From the NCBI GenBank assembly GCA_033344895.1, contig JAWPMN010000001.1, forward strand, positions 248,001-312,000: a stretch of 64,000 nt of DNA, given 5' to 3'. Positions 6,986 through 14,732 of this stretch are shown piece after piece. A program made the translations under genes and the position numbers. The notes beneath the pieces are model-generated. The model searched no databases. It saw only the letters and a list, made by a program, of their open reading frames with translations, and had not been told where the DNA came from. How positions within the stretch are numbered: the stretch's first letter is position 1; every line of letters begins with the position of its first letter. The DNA comes from Alphaproteobacteria bacterium. GTDB taxonomy: Bacteria > Pseudomonadota > Alphaproteobacteria > UBA8366 > Aestuariispiraceae.

Positions 6986-8143
6986 ATGACAGTGCGTTTG
7001 ACCATGGCTCCGGTCCGGGGCCTGCGGCTTTGCGTGGCTACGTTGCTACTGCTCGCCCTCAGCATCCATCATTCGGTTCAGGCCCACGCCAAGATCCGGT
7101 CGGACATTGCGTCCGCGGCGGCCTGCGAGGCCGGGCGGGATGGTCCGGCAAGCCTGGATGCGGGAACGCGTGCGAACATTCTGTCGCCGCCGAAACGCGG
7201 CGGCCATCCGGTCCATGTCGATATCGGCCTATATGTCGAGCGTCTGGATTCGATCAGCGAGGTCGACCATTCCTTCCAGATCGAAACCTTCATGGAACTG
7301 ATCTGGTGCGATCCCCGCCTTGCCTATCTGGACGAGGTGAACGCTCCGGACAGGAAAGTCTTCCTGGAAGACCGCGCCCGTGAGGAATACGGCAGGATCT
7401 GGGCCCCGGACATCATCTTCATGAACACGGCCGCGCCGCCGGACGTGCAGCAGGAGGAACTGATCGTCTTTCCCGACGGAACGGTACTGTACGAGGAGCG
7501 GGTCGCGGTCAGCCTGAGAACCCGCTACGACTTCACCAAATTTCCTTTCGACAGCCAGCGGCTGGTGATCGAAATCGAATCCTTCTCCTGGCCGTCAAGC
7601 GACCTGATTCTGCACCGGGATGAATCGAAGATCGGTTTCTCCGAAGGATTCAACATTCCGTCCTGGGACCTGACCGGCTTCACGTCCGAAGTTCGAAATG
7701 TCCGTGAGATTCGCGACCGCGACACGTTTTCCGAACTGCTGCTGGCAATCGAAGCAGAGCGGGTGTCGGCCCCGTTCGTCTATCGCCTGATCCTGCCGCT
7801 CCTGCTGATCGTGATGATTTCCTGGTCGGTTTTCTGGCTCCGCACGTCGGATACCGGACGCTTCGGAGTCACCTTCACGACCATTCTGACCGTGGTCGCG
7901 TTCAACTTCGTGGTCACGGACAAGCTACCCAATGTGCCGGAGGTGACCTATCTGGAAACGCTGTTCGGGTTCGCCTTCCTGTTCCTGCTGCTGGTGGTCA
8001 TCGAGAACACCGTAGCCGACCGCCTGACGGCCCATGGCCGGGAGGATCGCGCCGAGCGTGTGGACGCCCTGGCAAGGGTCGCGTTTCCGGTCGTCTTCTT
8101 TGTCGGCGCGGCGCTGGTGACCTACGGTTTCGGCATCCTCTGA
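6986..8143 (+). CDS. pentameric ligand-gated ion channel (Cys-loop superfamily, prokaryotic type)
   Basis: A 385-residue membrane receptor channel. Residues 1-33 form a signal peptide. The extracellular beta-sandwich contains the superfamily signature at the Cys-loop position, YDFTKFPFDSQRL, with the FPFD turn but without the two loop cysteines, as in GLIC and ELIC. VDIGLYVERLDSISEVDHSF matches strands beta1-beta2. Four membrane helices follow: M1 (LILPLLLIVMISWSVFW), M2 pore (GVTFTTILTVVAFNFVVTDKLP), M3 (LETLFGFAFLFLLLVVIE) and C-terminal M4 (VAFPVVFFVGAALVTYGFG). The ligand is unknown; GLIC responds to protons and ELIC to primary amines. It is 52 bases after folE on the same strand. Confidence 0.92.
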   Translation: MTVRLTMAPVRGLRLCVATLLLLALSIHHSVQAHAKIRSDIASAAACEAGRDGPASLDAGTRANILSPPKRGGHPVHVDIGLYVERLDSISEVDHSFQIETFMELIWCDPRLAYLDEVNAPDRKVFLEDRAREEYGRIWAPDIIFMNTAAPPDVQQEELIVFPDGTVLYEERVAVSLRTRYDFTKFPFDSQRLVIEIESFSWPSSDLILHRDESKIGFSEGFNIPSWDLTGFTSEVRNVREIRDRDTFSELLLAIEAERVSAPFVYRLILPLLLIVMISWSVFWLRTSDTGRFGVTFTTILTVVAFNFVVTDKLPNVPEVTYLETLFGFAFLFLLLVVIENTVADRLTAHGREDRAERVDALARVAFPVVFFVGAALVTYGFGIL

Positions 8144-8204
8144 CCGACCGGAACGCCGGGCCGCGTCGCGCTGCCGCACGGGCGGTTTTGCAGGGCCGGA
8201 TTCC

Positions 8205-8233
8205 TTGACTCCTATAGGCGGCGAGACTAGTGT
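8205..8233 (+). promoter_or_regulatory. possible promoter of the atp F0 operon
   Basis: TTGACT (8205-8210) and TAGTGT (8228-8233) are separated by 17 bases, about 80 bases upstream of atpI. The -35 matches the housekeeping consensus at 5 of 6 positions but the -10 only at 3 of 6, so this is tentative. Confidence 0.25.
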
Positions 8234-8315
8234 CCGCGCGCGTGGAAAAGGGGGGCAATCGCCACACCGCCACGGCGTTTAGAACGGTACAGAGTTTCAG
8301 GGGGTATCCGACGCA

Positions 8316-8702
8316 ATGACCGAGGGCGACAACAAGCCCTCATCGGACGATTTCGACGCCCGTCTGCGGGCCGCCCGAAACGCCTATGAGGCCCGTTCCG
8401 GACGGTCAAAGGACGCCGGGGACGGCACCCAGCCGAAAACCGGCATGCAAGGCATCGGCTTCGCCCTTCGCGTCGGTACCGAACTGGTCGCCGCCACCGG
8501 CATCGGGGTGGCGATCGGCTACGGGCTGGACAGCTGGCTGGGCACGGGTCCCTGGCTGTTGATCGTGTTCCTTTTCGTCGGCGGTGCCGCGGGGGTCACG
8601 AATGTTTACCGCCTGGCCAGCGGCATGGATCAGGGCGTCGGCTGGCGCCGTCCAGGGGACAGCCCCCAGGACAAGGACGACGGCCGGGGCGGAAAGAGTT
8701 AG
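8316..8702 (+). CDS. atpI: F0F1 ATP synthase assembly protein AtpI (AtpZ/AtpI family)
   Basis: A 128-residue protein with a hydrophilic, charged N-terminus (residues 1-45) and two membrane helices (GTELVAATGIGVAIGYGLD; PWLLIVFLFVGGAAGVTNVYRL). This is the AtpZ/AtpI pattern, in which the GxGLD and GxxxGVxNVYR segments are conserved. AtpI-type proteins help assemble the c-ring and may act in Mg2+ handling. It is first in the F0 operon, directly before atpB, which supports the call. Confidence 0.92.
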   Translation: MTEGDNKPSSDDFDARLRAARNAYEARSGRSKDAGDGTQPKTGMQGIGFALRVGTELVAATGIGVAIGYGLDSWLGTGPWLLIVFLFVGGAAGVTNVYRLASGMDQGVGWRRPGDSPQDKDDGRGGKS

Positions 8703-8774
8703 AACGCGTAACTTGGGTTAACCCGCGGGCGCCGCAACGGCACCGCAAGAAGAAGATCGAGGAAAGGGGTCGCC

Positions 8775-9506
8775 GTGGCTGGTCCGCTCGAACAGTTTCA
8801 GATCAAAACGCTCGTCGACGGTCCGGTCGACGCTGTCGCCTACACCAACTCGTCGCTGTGGATGTCGATCACGGTCATTGTCGTGACCGTCTTCATGCTG
8901 CTGGGCATGTCGAAGCGCGAAATGGTGCCGGGTCGCTGGCAGTCGATCGCGGAGTCGATGTACGAATTCGTCGGCAACATGATACGCGACAATGTCGGCG
9001 ATGAAGGCCGGAAGTTCTTCCCCTTCATCTTCACTCTGTTCATGTTCATCCTGTTCGGCAACCTGCTGGGCCTCGTGCCGGGCAGTTTCACCTTCACCAG
9101 CCACATCATCGTCACCCTGGTGATGGCGTTGTTCGTCTTCCTGATGGTCACGCTGGTTGGCCTGCTGAAGCACGGGCTGCATTTCTTCAGCTTCTTCGTG
9201 CCGTCGGGCGCGCCGATTGCGCTGTATCCGCTGATGATCCCGATCGAGATCATCTCTTACCTGTCGCGTCCGGTCAGCCTGTCCGTCCGTCTGTTCGCCA
9301 ACATGATGGCCGGCCATACGATGCTGAAGGTCTTCGCGGGCTTCGTCTTCGGCCTGGGTGCCGCGACCGCCGGTATCGGCGGCATCCTGCCGATCACCAT
9401 GATGGTCGCCCTGACGGGCTTCGAAATTCTGGTCGCCTTCCTGCAGGCCTATGTCTTCGCGGTACTGACCTGTCTGTACCTGAACGACGCCCTCCACCTG
9501 CACTAA
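8775..9506 (+). CDS. atpB: F0F1 ATP synthase subunit a
   Basis: A 243-residue polytopic membrane protein forming the proton half-channels of F0. The essential arginine lies in the conserved helix ISYLSRPVSLSVRLFANMM. Other family marks are NLLGLVPGSFTFTSHI and the C-terminal EILVAFLQAYVFAVLTCLYL. The start is GTG at 8775, preceded by GAAAGGGG. It is followed by a 114-base spacer that holds two hairpins before atpE. Confidence 0.97.
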   Translation: MAGPLEQFQIKTLVDGPVDAVAYTNSSLWMSITVIVVTVFMLLGMSKREMVPGRWQSIAESMYEFVGNMIRDNVGDEGRKFFPFIFTLFMFILFGNLLGLVPGSFTFTSHIIVTLVMALFVFLMVTLVGLLKHGLHFFSFFVPSGAPIALYPLMIPIEIISYLSRPVSLSVRLFANMMAGHTMLKVFAGFVFGLGAATAGIGGILPITMMVALTGFEILVAFLQAYVFAVLTCLYLNDALHLH

Positions 9507-9532
9507 GGCGCCGAAACACGTTTCACCGGGAT

Positions 9533-9600
9533 CGGACGGGCCACAAACAATCCCCGTCCGACCCATCACGAAAGCACGGGCCACACATCATCCCCGTGCG
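9533..9600 (+). repeat. tandem hairpin repeat in the atpB-atpE spacer
   Basis: Two 30-base copies, 40 bases apart (9533-9562 and 9573-9602), each form a stem-loop with a 12-nt loop. Copy 1 stem is CGGACGGG/CCCGTCCG (9533-9540 with 9553-9560). Copy 2 stem is GCACGGG/CCCGTGC (9574-9580 with 9593-9599). The stem difference is a G-C pair exchanged for a C-G pair, so pairing is kept. The second hairpin ends just before the atpE ribosome-binding site. Confidence 0.75.
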
Positions 9601-9620
9601 ACTTGGAAGGAGTAGTAACC

Positions 9621-9845
9621 ATGGAACTCGATGCAGCGAAAATGATCGGTGCCGGTCTGGCCGTTATCGGCCTGTCGGGTGTCGGTATCGGTATCGGTAA
9701 CATCTTCTCGTCCCTGATCTCGTCGGTCGCCCGCAACCCGGCCTCCCGTGGCCAGGTCTTCGGTCTGTCGATGCTGGGCTTCGCGCTCGTCGAGGCCGTC
9801 GCGCTCTACGCGCTGGTCATCTCCTTCCTGATCCTGTTCACCTGA
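9621..9845 (+). CDS. atpE: F0F1 ATP synthase subunit c
   Basis: A 74-residue hairpin proteolipid that forms the rotor ring. Two membrane helices flank the polar loop [10 protein letters not shown]. The proton-carrying carboxylate is Glu58 in [15 protein letters not shown], a glutamate as usual in alphaproteobacteria. The first helix has the GxGxGxG packing motif (GVGIGIGN). ATG 9621 is set by AAGGAG at 9607-9612; the in-frame ATG 9603 overlaps this site. Subunit c is needed in 8-15 copies, which fits the strong Shine-Dalgarno site and the upstream hairpins. Confidence 0.97.
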   Translation: MELDAAKMIGAGLAVIGLSGVGIGIGNIFSSLISSVARNPASRGQVFGLSMLGFALVEAVALYALVISFLILFT

Positions 9846-9921
9846 TCCGCTGGGACGATTGTCGCGAGGCGCGCCGAATGCGGCACGCCTCACCACGGAT
9901 CCGGATGAAAGGGGACCAGGA

Positions 9922-10509
9922 ATGAACCCGATTACACATACGGGCATTCGCATTGCGGCAGCCGCCGCCATGGTAACGGCTTTTGCTCCCTCGGCCTTTG
10001 CGGCCGAAGGCGGGTCGTCCATGCCCCAGCTGGACTTCAGCACCTATTCCAGCCAGGTCTTCTGGCTGGTCGTGACCTTTGCGGTGCTGTTCATCCTGAT
10101 GTGGAAGGTGGCGATCCCCCGCGTCGGAGAAGTGATCGAAGCGCGCGAGCAGAAGATCCGGGCCGATCTGGAACGGGCCGAACAGCTCCGCACGGAGATT
10201 GAAGAAACCGAACAGGCGGTGGAGAAGGCTCTGGCCGACGCCCGGTCGGAAGCGCTCGAAATCCTGCGCAAGGCGCAGGACAAGATCGTAGCCGACCACG
10301 CCAAGAAGCAGGAAAAGCTGGACGCTGAACTCGCGAGCAAGGTCGCCGATGCGGAATCCCGTATCGAAGACGCCCGCAAGGAAGCGCTGGCATCGGTGCG
10401 CGACGTGGCTGAAGAAGTCGCTGCGGCATCGATCGAAAAGCTGACCGGCGATGCGGCGGACAAGGGCACCGTCTCCAAGGCGATCAACGCCGTCTCGAAG
10501 GGGGCATAA
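9922..10509 (+). CDS. atpG: F0F1 ATP synthase subunit b' (AtpF')
   Basis: A 195-residue peripheral-stalk subunit. Residues 1-27 look like a cleavable signal peptide (IRIAAAAAMVTAFAPSAFAA), typical of the b' form. A membrane helix (SSQVFWLVVTFAVLFILMW) comes next, then a long charged coiled coil to the C-terminus. Photosynthetic bacteria and alphaproteobacteria carry b and b' as a heterodimer, and the next gene is b. Start ATG 9922 is preceded by GGGGACCAGGA; the in-frame ATG-like start at 9859 has no support. The symbol atpG follows common alphaproteobacterial use for b' and should not be confused with the gamma subunit. Confidence 0.93.
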   Translation: MNPITHTGIRIAAAAAMVTAFAPSAFAAEGGSSMPQLDFSTYSSQVFWLVVTFAVLFILMWKVAIPRVGEVIEAREQKIRADLERAEQLRTEIEETEQAVEKALADARSEALEILRKAQDKIVADHAKKQEKLDAELASKVADAESRIEDARKEALASVRDVAEEVAAASIEKLTGDAADKGTVSKAINAVSKGA

Positions 10510-10512
10510 GGT

Positions 10513-11001
10513 ATGGAAATTCTTCAGGATACCAATACCTGGGTCATCGTCTCCTTTGTTCTCTTCTTCCTGCTGGTGGCCTGGAAGGGTCGCTCGGCCA
10601 TCGCGAATGCGATTGACGGACGGATCGAACGGATCCGATCGGAAATTGCGCAGGCCGAACAGCTCAAGGAAGAGGCGACGTCCAAACTGGCGGAGCTGAA
10701 GCGCGCACAGCGTGATGCCACCGACCAGGCGGCCGCCATCGTGGAGAATGCCAAGAACGAAACCAAGACCATGAAGAAGGAGCAGGACGCCCGCTTCAAG
10801 GAAGCCATGGAACGCCGTGAAAAGCAGGCCATGGACAAGATCGCTCAGGCGGAAGCCAACGCGATTGCCGAAGTGCGCAGCCTCGCCGTCGACATGGCCA
10901 TCGCCGCCACCACCCAGGTCCTCAAGGACCGCATGGGTGGCAAGGAAGGCGACAAGGCCATCGACGACGCGATCGCGACCCTGCCGACCAAATTCCACTG
11001 A
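10513..11001 (+). CDS. atpF: F0F1 ATP synthase subunit b
   Basis: A 162-residue b subunit: short N-terminus, one membrane helix (TWVIVSFVLFFLLVAWKG), then a long charged coiled coil that links F0 to F1-delta. The segment AIDGRIERIRSEIAQAEQLK is the usual start of the tether. It begins three bases after b', consistent with equal expression of the two stalk subunits. The F1 genes (atpHAGDC) are not in this window, so F0 and F1 operons are separate, as is usual in alphaproteobacteria. Confidence 0.96.
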   Translation: MEILQDTNTWVIVSFVLFFLLVAWKGRSAIANAIDGRIERIRSEIAQAEQLKEEATSKLAELKRAQRDATDQAAAIVENAKNETKTMKKEQDARFKEAMERREKQAMDKIAQAEANAIAEVRSLAVDMAIAATTQVLKDRMGGKEGDKAIDDAIATLPTKFH

Positions 11002-11041
11002 TCTCGGTTCGATAAGAACGGCGCCGCAAGGCACCGACAGC

Positions 11042-11072
11042 AAAGGGCCGCTTCCCAGGGAAGCGGCCCTTT
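11042..11072 (+). terminator. rho-independent terminator of the atp F0 operon
   Basis: A near-perfect inverted repeat, AAAGGGCCGCTTCCC/GGGAAGCGGCCCTTT, 41 bases after the atpF stop, followed by TCTCTTT. The long GC stem flanked by A and T runs is typical of an intrinsic terminator. Confidence 0.85.
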
Positions 11073-11113
11073 CTCTTTGCCCCCAGGTCTCACCGCTGAG
11101 AGGATATGTCCAA

Positions 11114-11330
11114 TCATCCCTCTCCCCTTGGGAGTGGGTGGCCCGAAGGGTCGGGTAAGGGCCTGCGATGGTTGCCGAACGGCACGAACTCCCCCTCACC
11201 CCGGCCCTCTCCCTCTCCCTCAAGGGAGAGGGAGAAACGGAACCTTTCTTGGCGCCGAAACAAAGAAGGCTCCTGCTTGCGCAGGAGCACAGGTTGCCTA
11301 ATCCGTCCGTGCTCCTGCGAAAGCAGGAAC
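11114..11330. repeat. cluster of REP-like palindromic intergenic repeats
   Basis: The 387-base gap 11002-11388 holds no gene. Besides the atp terminator, it contains two inverted copies of a CTCTCCC...GGGTGAGGG-type element (about 11116-11162 on plus and 11194-11234 on minus). It also contains two small palindromes, CTCCTGC-TTGC-GCAGGAG (11270-11287) and CTCCTGC-GAAA-GCAGGA (11312-11328). These resemble short extragenic palindromes dispersed in alphaproteobacterial genomes. Confidence 0.6.
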
Positions 11331-11388
11331 CTCCCTGACAAGACCATCGTGCTGAAACAGCGAAGGCTCCCGACCTCGCAGGATGAGA

Positions 11389-12954
11389 TCAGAACAGCCA
11401 GGCCGGCAGCGCTGTGGCTAGGCCCGGCAGCATCCAGACCGCCGCCACGCCCAAGGCCTGAAGGCCGATGAAGGGCAGTACCCCGGCATAGATTATGCCC
11501 GTCGTCACCTCCGGCGGGGCCGCACCGCGCAGATAGAACAGCGAAAAGCCGAAGGGCGGCGTCAGGAAGCTGGTCTGCAGGTTGATGGCGATCAGCACAG
11601 ACAGCCAGACCGGGTCGTGCCCCATCAGGATAAGCGCCGGCGCCACGATGGGCAGCAGGATCACCGAGATTTCGACGAAATCGAGGAAGAACCCCAGGAC
11701 GAAGACCAGGATCATGACGAAGATCAACGCCCCATCAGCGCCCCCCGGCATCAGGGTCAGGATTTCTTCGATCCGCGCGTCACCGCCCAATCCACGGAAA
11801 ACGAGGGAAAAGACGTTGGCCCCGATGATGGTGCCGAAGATCATCGCGCTGACCGTCATCGTCCCGGTCGCGGCGTCTTTCAGGATGCCCGCCTTGCCGG
11901 TCGTCCGGAAGGCCTTGATCAGGGCCAGGAGCACGACCAGCGTCAGCACGATCCCGATCGCGCCGATCAGATAATCGCCGCCGTCCAGATCCCCACGCTG
12001 CAGCCGCACCGGCGCAACTCCGGCCAGCACCGCCAGGATGGCCAGCGCACCACCGCCGATCAGCACCAGTTTGCGTGTGCGCGCATCCCCGAGGCGCAGG
12101 GCTGCCAGCAGAACTGCCCCGATCGCGCCTACCGACGCGGCCTCCGTGGGGGTCGCGATGCCGCCCAGAATCGAACCCAGGACGGCGATGATCAGCACGA
12201 CCGGCGGAATCAGGACGCTCATCACGCCGCCCTTGCCGTCCGATGCATCATCCACCCGGCGCAACGCCGGCGCCATGGCGGGCCGCAGATAGGCCGTGAC
12301 CATGATGTAGGCGATGTACAACGCGACCAGTACAAGGCCCGGCACCAGTGCGGCTGCAAAGGTCTGACCGACGCTGATCGTCTCCACAGTGAACTTGCCT
12401 TCGGCAAACTGGGCCTGCTGATAGGCATTCGACATGACATCCGACAGGATGATCAGCAGCGTCGATGGCGGAATGATCTGCCCCAGGGTGCCCGCGGTGC
12501 AGACGGTGCCGGCCGCCAGCCTCTTGTCATAGCCGTTGGCCAGCATGGTCGGCAGCGCGATCAGCCCCATCGCCACGACGGTTGCGCCGACAATTCCGGT
12601 GGAGGCCGCCAGCAAGGCACCGACCACCACGACGGACACGGCCAGTCCGCCGCGAACCGAGCCGAACAGGCGCCCCATCTGTTCCAGCAGGTCCTCCGCG
12701 ATCCGGCTTTTTTCCAGCACCGCCCCCATGAAGACGAAGACCGGAATGGCGATCAGTACCGGATTGGTCATGATCCCGTATATGCGTTGCGACAGAGCAC
12801 CCAGCAGACCGGTGTCGAAATGCCCGGTCGACCAGCCGATCAGCGCGAACAGCAGCGCGATGCCGATCAGCGTGAAGGTAACCGGATAACCTAGCAGGAT
12901 GGCGAGGCAGAGCCCCGCGAACATCAGGACGTCGAGATAGTCGAGCAGGACCAT
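11389..12954 (-). CDS. dctM: TRAP transporter large permease (DctM)
   Basis: A 521-residue integral membrane protein of the TRAP DctM family, the Na+-coupled translocation subunit. About 12-13 hydrophobic segments are visible. Family marks include NPVLIAIPVFVFMGAVLEKS, STGIVGATVVAMGLIALPTM, GTLGQIIPPSTLLIILSDV and LQTSFLTPPFGFSLFYLRG. At 521 residues it is longer than the usual 425-430 and has an extra central helix region (residues about 275-340), as in large DctM proteins of the TakP/mannitol-type branch. It is the last gene of a dctP-dctQ-dctM set, four bases after dctQ. Confidence 0.95.
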   Translation of the reverse strand: MVLLDYLDVLMFAGLCLAILLGYPVTFTLIGIALLFALIGWSTGHFDTGLLGALSQRIYGIMTNPVLIAIPVFVFMGAVLEKSRIAEDLLEQMGRLFGSVRGGLAVSVVVVGALLAASTGIVGATVVAMGLIALPTMLANGYDKRLAAGTVCTAGTLGQIIPPSTLLIILSDVMSNAYQQAQFAEGKFTVETISVGQTFAAALVPGLVLVALYIAYIMVTAYLRPAMAPALRRVDDASDGKGGVMSVLIPPVVLIIAVLGSILGGIATPTEAASVGAIGAVLLAALRLGDARTRKLVLIGGGALAILAVLAGVAPVRLQRGDLDGGDYLIGAIGIVLTLVVLLALIKAFRTTGKAGILKDAATGTMTVSAMIFGTIIGANVFSLVFRGLGGDARIEEILTLMPGGADGALIFVMILVFVLGFFLDFVEISVILLPIVAPALILMGHDPVWLSVLIAINLQTSFLTPPFGFSLFYLRGAAPPEVTTGIIYAGVLPFIGLQALGVAAVWMLPGLATALPAWLF

Positions 12955-12958
12955 GCGA

Positions 12959-13465
12959 TCAGGCTTTCGGGGATGATTTCAGGCGCGCGAGATCGCGCAG
13001 CAGACAAGCCAGCCCCTGGAGTGCCAGGAGCAGGCAGAATGCAGGGATCAGCGATTTCAACAGGAAGGAAGCCGGAATGCCGCCGACGGAGATCGCACCG
13101 TCCAGGTTTTTCCAACTGTTGAAGACAAAAGGCCAAGTGAACCACGCGATTACCAGCGCGCCGGGGATCAGGGCCAGCAGCGCGCCCAGCACATCCATCC
13201 GCGCCTTGCCACGCGCCGACCAGCGGCCATAGAAGATATCGACACGCACATGCCCGTCCAGCAGCAGCGTGAAACCGGCGCCGAGCATGAAGAGCGCACA
13301 ATGCATGTAGAGGACGCTTTCATCCAGGAAGATGAAACTGACGCCGAAGACATAGCGCAACAGGACGATACCGAATTGCAGCGCCACCATGGCAACCGCC
13401 AGCCATCGCACCGTACTGCCGACAGCGCGGTTCACGCCATCCAATCGATCCGCAAGAGACGCCAT
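12959..13465 (-). CDS. dctQ: TRAP transporter small permease (DctQ)
   Basis: A 168-residue protein with four predicted membrane helices. The segment VLLRYVFGVSFIFLDESVLY carries the DctQ signature of a helix-flanking RY.F....W/LDE. GHVRVDIFYGRWS matches the conserved V.VD.....S loop. ATG 13465 is used; the upstream in-frame start at 13498 would run into the intergenic hairpin. It sits between dctP and dctM. Confidence 0.92.
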   Translation of the reverse strand: MASLADRLDGVNRAVGSTVRWLAVAMVALQFGIVLLRYVFGVSFIFLDESVLYMHCALFMLGAGFTLLLDGHVRVDIFYGRWSARGKARMDVLGALLALIPGALVIAWFTWPFVFNSWKNLDGAISVGGIPASFLLKSLIPAFCLLLALQGLACLLRDLARLKSSPKA

Positions 13466-13494
13466 GGGCCATTCCGATTGTAGCAAGCAAGGAA

Positions 13495-13526
13495 GCACCG
13501 GTCCGGGAGTATACCCGAACCGGTGC
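13495..13526 (-). terminator. hairpin between dctP and dctQ
   Basis: An inverted repeat of GCACCGGT-CGGG with CCCG-ACCGGTGC (one mismatch) around AGTATA, in the 84-base gap after dctP. No clear U-tract follows on the minus strand. This kind of structure often lets the binding protein be made in excess of the permeases by partial termination or mRNA protection. Confidence 0.5.
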
Positions 13527-13549
13527 CCAACAGGATCAAACCTTCAGAC

Positions 13550-14644
13550 TCAGTACTTGTAGTCCAGCGCGCGGGCGTTCATCTGCCCGTTATCGGCATA
13601 GACCATGTAGTCGGAGATCGAGCCGCGATACGCCATGAAGCTCTCGACGATCCGCTTCACCAGGTCGTCGGAATCATCGCGCAGTTCCGTCATGACTTCG
13701 CCGGCGGCGTTGCCCATGGCGACGATGACTTCTTCCGGCAGCATCTTCACCTGAACGCCCTTTTCGGCGACCAGTTGCTGCAGCGCCAGCGCATGCTTGG
13801 TCGTGTATTCCGTCCAGACATCGTTGTAGAGCGACTTGCACGCCGCCTCCACGGCCTGTTGCAGGGACGGCTCCAGCGCGTCGAACGCTTCCTTGTTGAC
13901 CGCGCATTCCTCCGCCGACGACGGCTCACCCACGCCCGGCCAATAGTAGTTCTGCGCGATCTGGTAGAAGCCCAGCGCCGAATCCGTCCACGGACCGATA
14001 AATTCGCCCGCGTCGAGGGCGCCGGACTGCATCGCCTGGAACATGTCGCGACCGCCCATGGCCTGAACCGCCATACCCAGCTTGGCGCACATTTCGGACG
14101 CCAGACCGGTGGTGCGGAAACGCAGCCCTTTCAGGTCGTCCACCGACTTGATCTCCTCCCGGAACCAACCGGCCCATTGCGGACCGGAGTTGCCGCACAG
14201 GAAGGGCTTCAGATTGAACCGGCCGTACATTTCGTCATACAGCGCCTGTCCGCCGCCATGCGTCAGCCAGCCGACCTGTTCGTCTGCCCGAAGGCCGAAG
14301 GGCTGCGAACCGAACAGCAGGATGCCCTTGGACTTGGACCCCCAATAGGCCGGAACAGCATGGTACAGTTCGGCCGTCCCTTCGGAGACGGCGTCGAAGA
14401 CGCCCCGACCGGGGACCAGTTCACCGGCCGCGAACAACTTCACTTCCAGCTTGCCGCCGCTCAGTGCCGTGATGCGGTCGGCCAGCATCTGGGCCGCCAC
14501 ACCGGGTCCGGGCAGGTTCTTCGGCCATGCTGTCACCATTTTCCATTGCTGCACACCCTGGGCGATCGCCGGGGTCGCGAATCCGGCTGCTGCGACGCCC
14601 GCCGCGACGGCACCGGACGCCTTGAAGAAATCACGTCTTTTCAT
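13550..14644 (-). CDS. dctP: TRAP transporter substrate-binding protein (DctP, TakP-like)
   Basis: A 364-residue periplasmic binding protein. The N-terminus KRRDFFKASGAVAAG is a twin-arginine signal ending near ATPAIAQG. The mature chain opens with WKMVTAWPKNLPGPG, and contains HGGGQALYDEMY and DAGEFIGPWTDSALGF. These are marks of the TakP branch, which binds 2-oxo acids or other monocarboxylates, often with a metal. ATG 14644 was chosen for the Tat signal. The gene lies 88 bases downstream of hutU on the same strand, so it may be read from the hut promoter. It is a clear paralogue of the binding protein at 58133-59233. Confidence 0.94.
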   Translation of the reverse strand: MKRRDFFKASGAVAAGVAAAGFATPAIAQGVQQWKMVTAWPKNLPGPGVAAQMLADRITALSGGKLEVKLFAAGELVPGRGVFDAVSEGTAELYHAVPAYWGSKSKGILLFGSQPFGLRADEQVGWLTHGGGQALYDEMYGRFNLKPFLCGNSGPQWAGWFREEIKSVDDLKGLRFRTTGLASEMCAKLGMAVQAMGGRDMFQAMQSGALDAGEFIGPWTDSALGFYQIAQNYYWPGVGEPSSAEECAVNKEAFDALEPSLQQAVEAACKSLYNDVWTEYTTKHALALQQLVAEKGVQVKMLPEEVIVAMGNAAGEVMTELRDDSDDLVKRIVESFMAYRGSISDYMVYADNGQMNARALDYKY

Positions 14645-14732
14645 GATCACACACTCCCTGTTCTGCGTTGCACTGCACAAAAGATACGCGAACCGAACTG
14701 TCGCGCATCGGAAATATTGCTTCCCCTCGGGA

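Noticed and set aside
9838-11223. A 461-residue open frame antisense to atpF' and atpF
   Set aside because: Shadow of two real genes; it also crosses the atp terminator and REP-like repeats.
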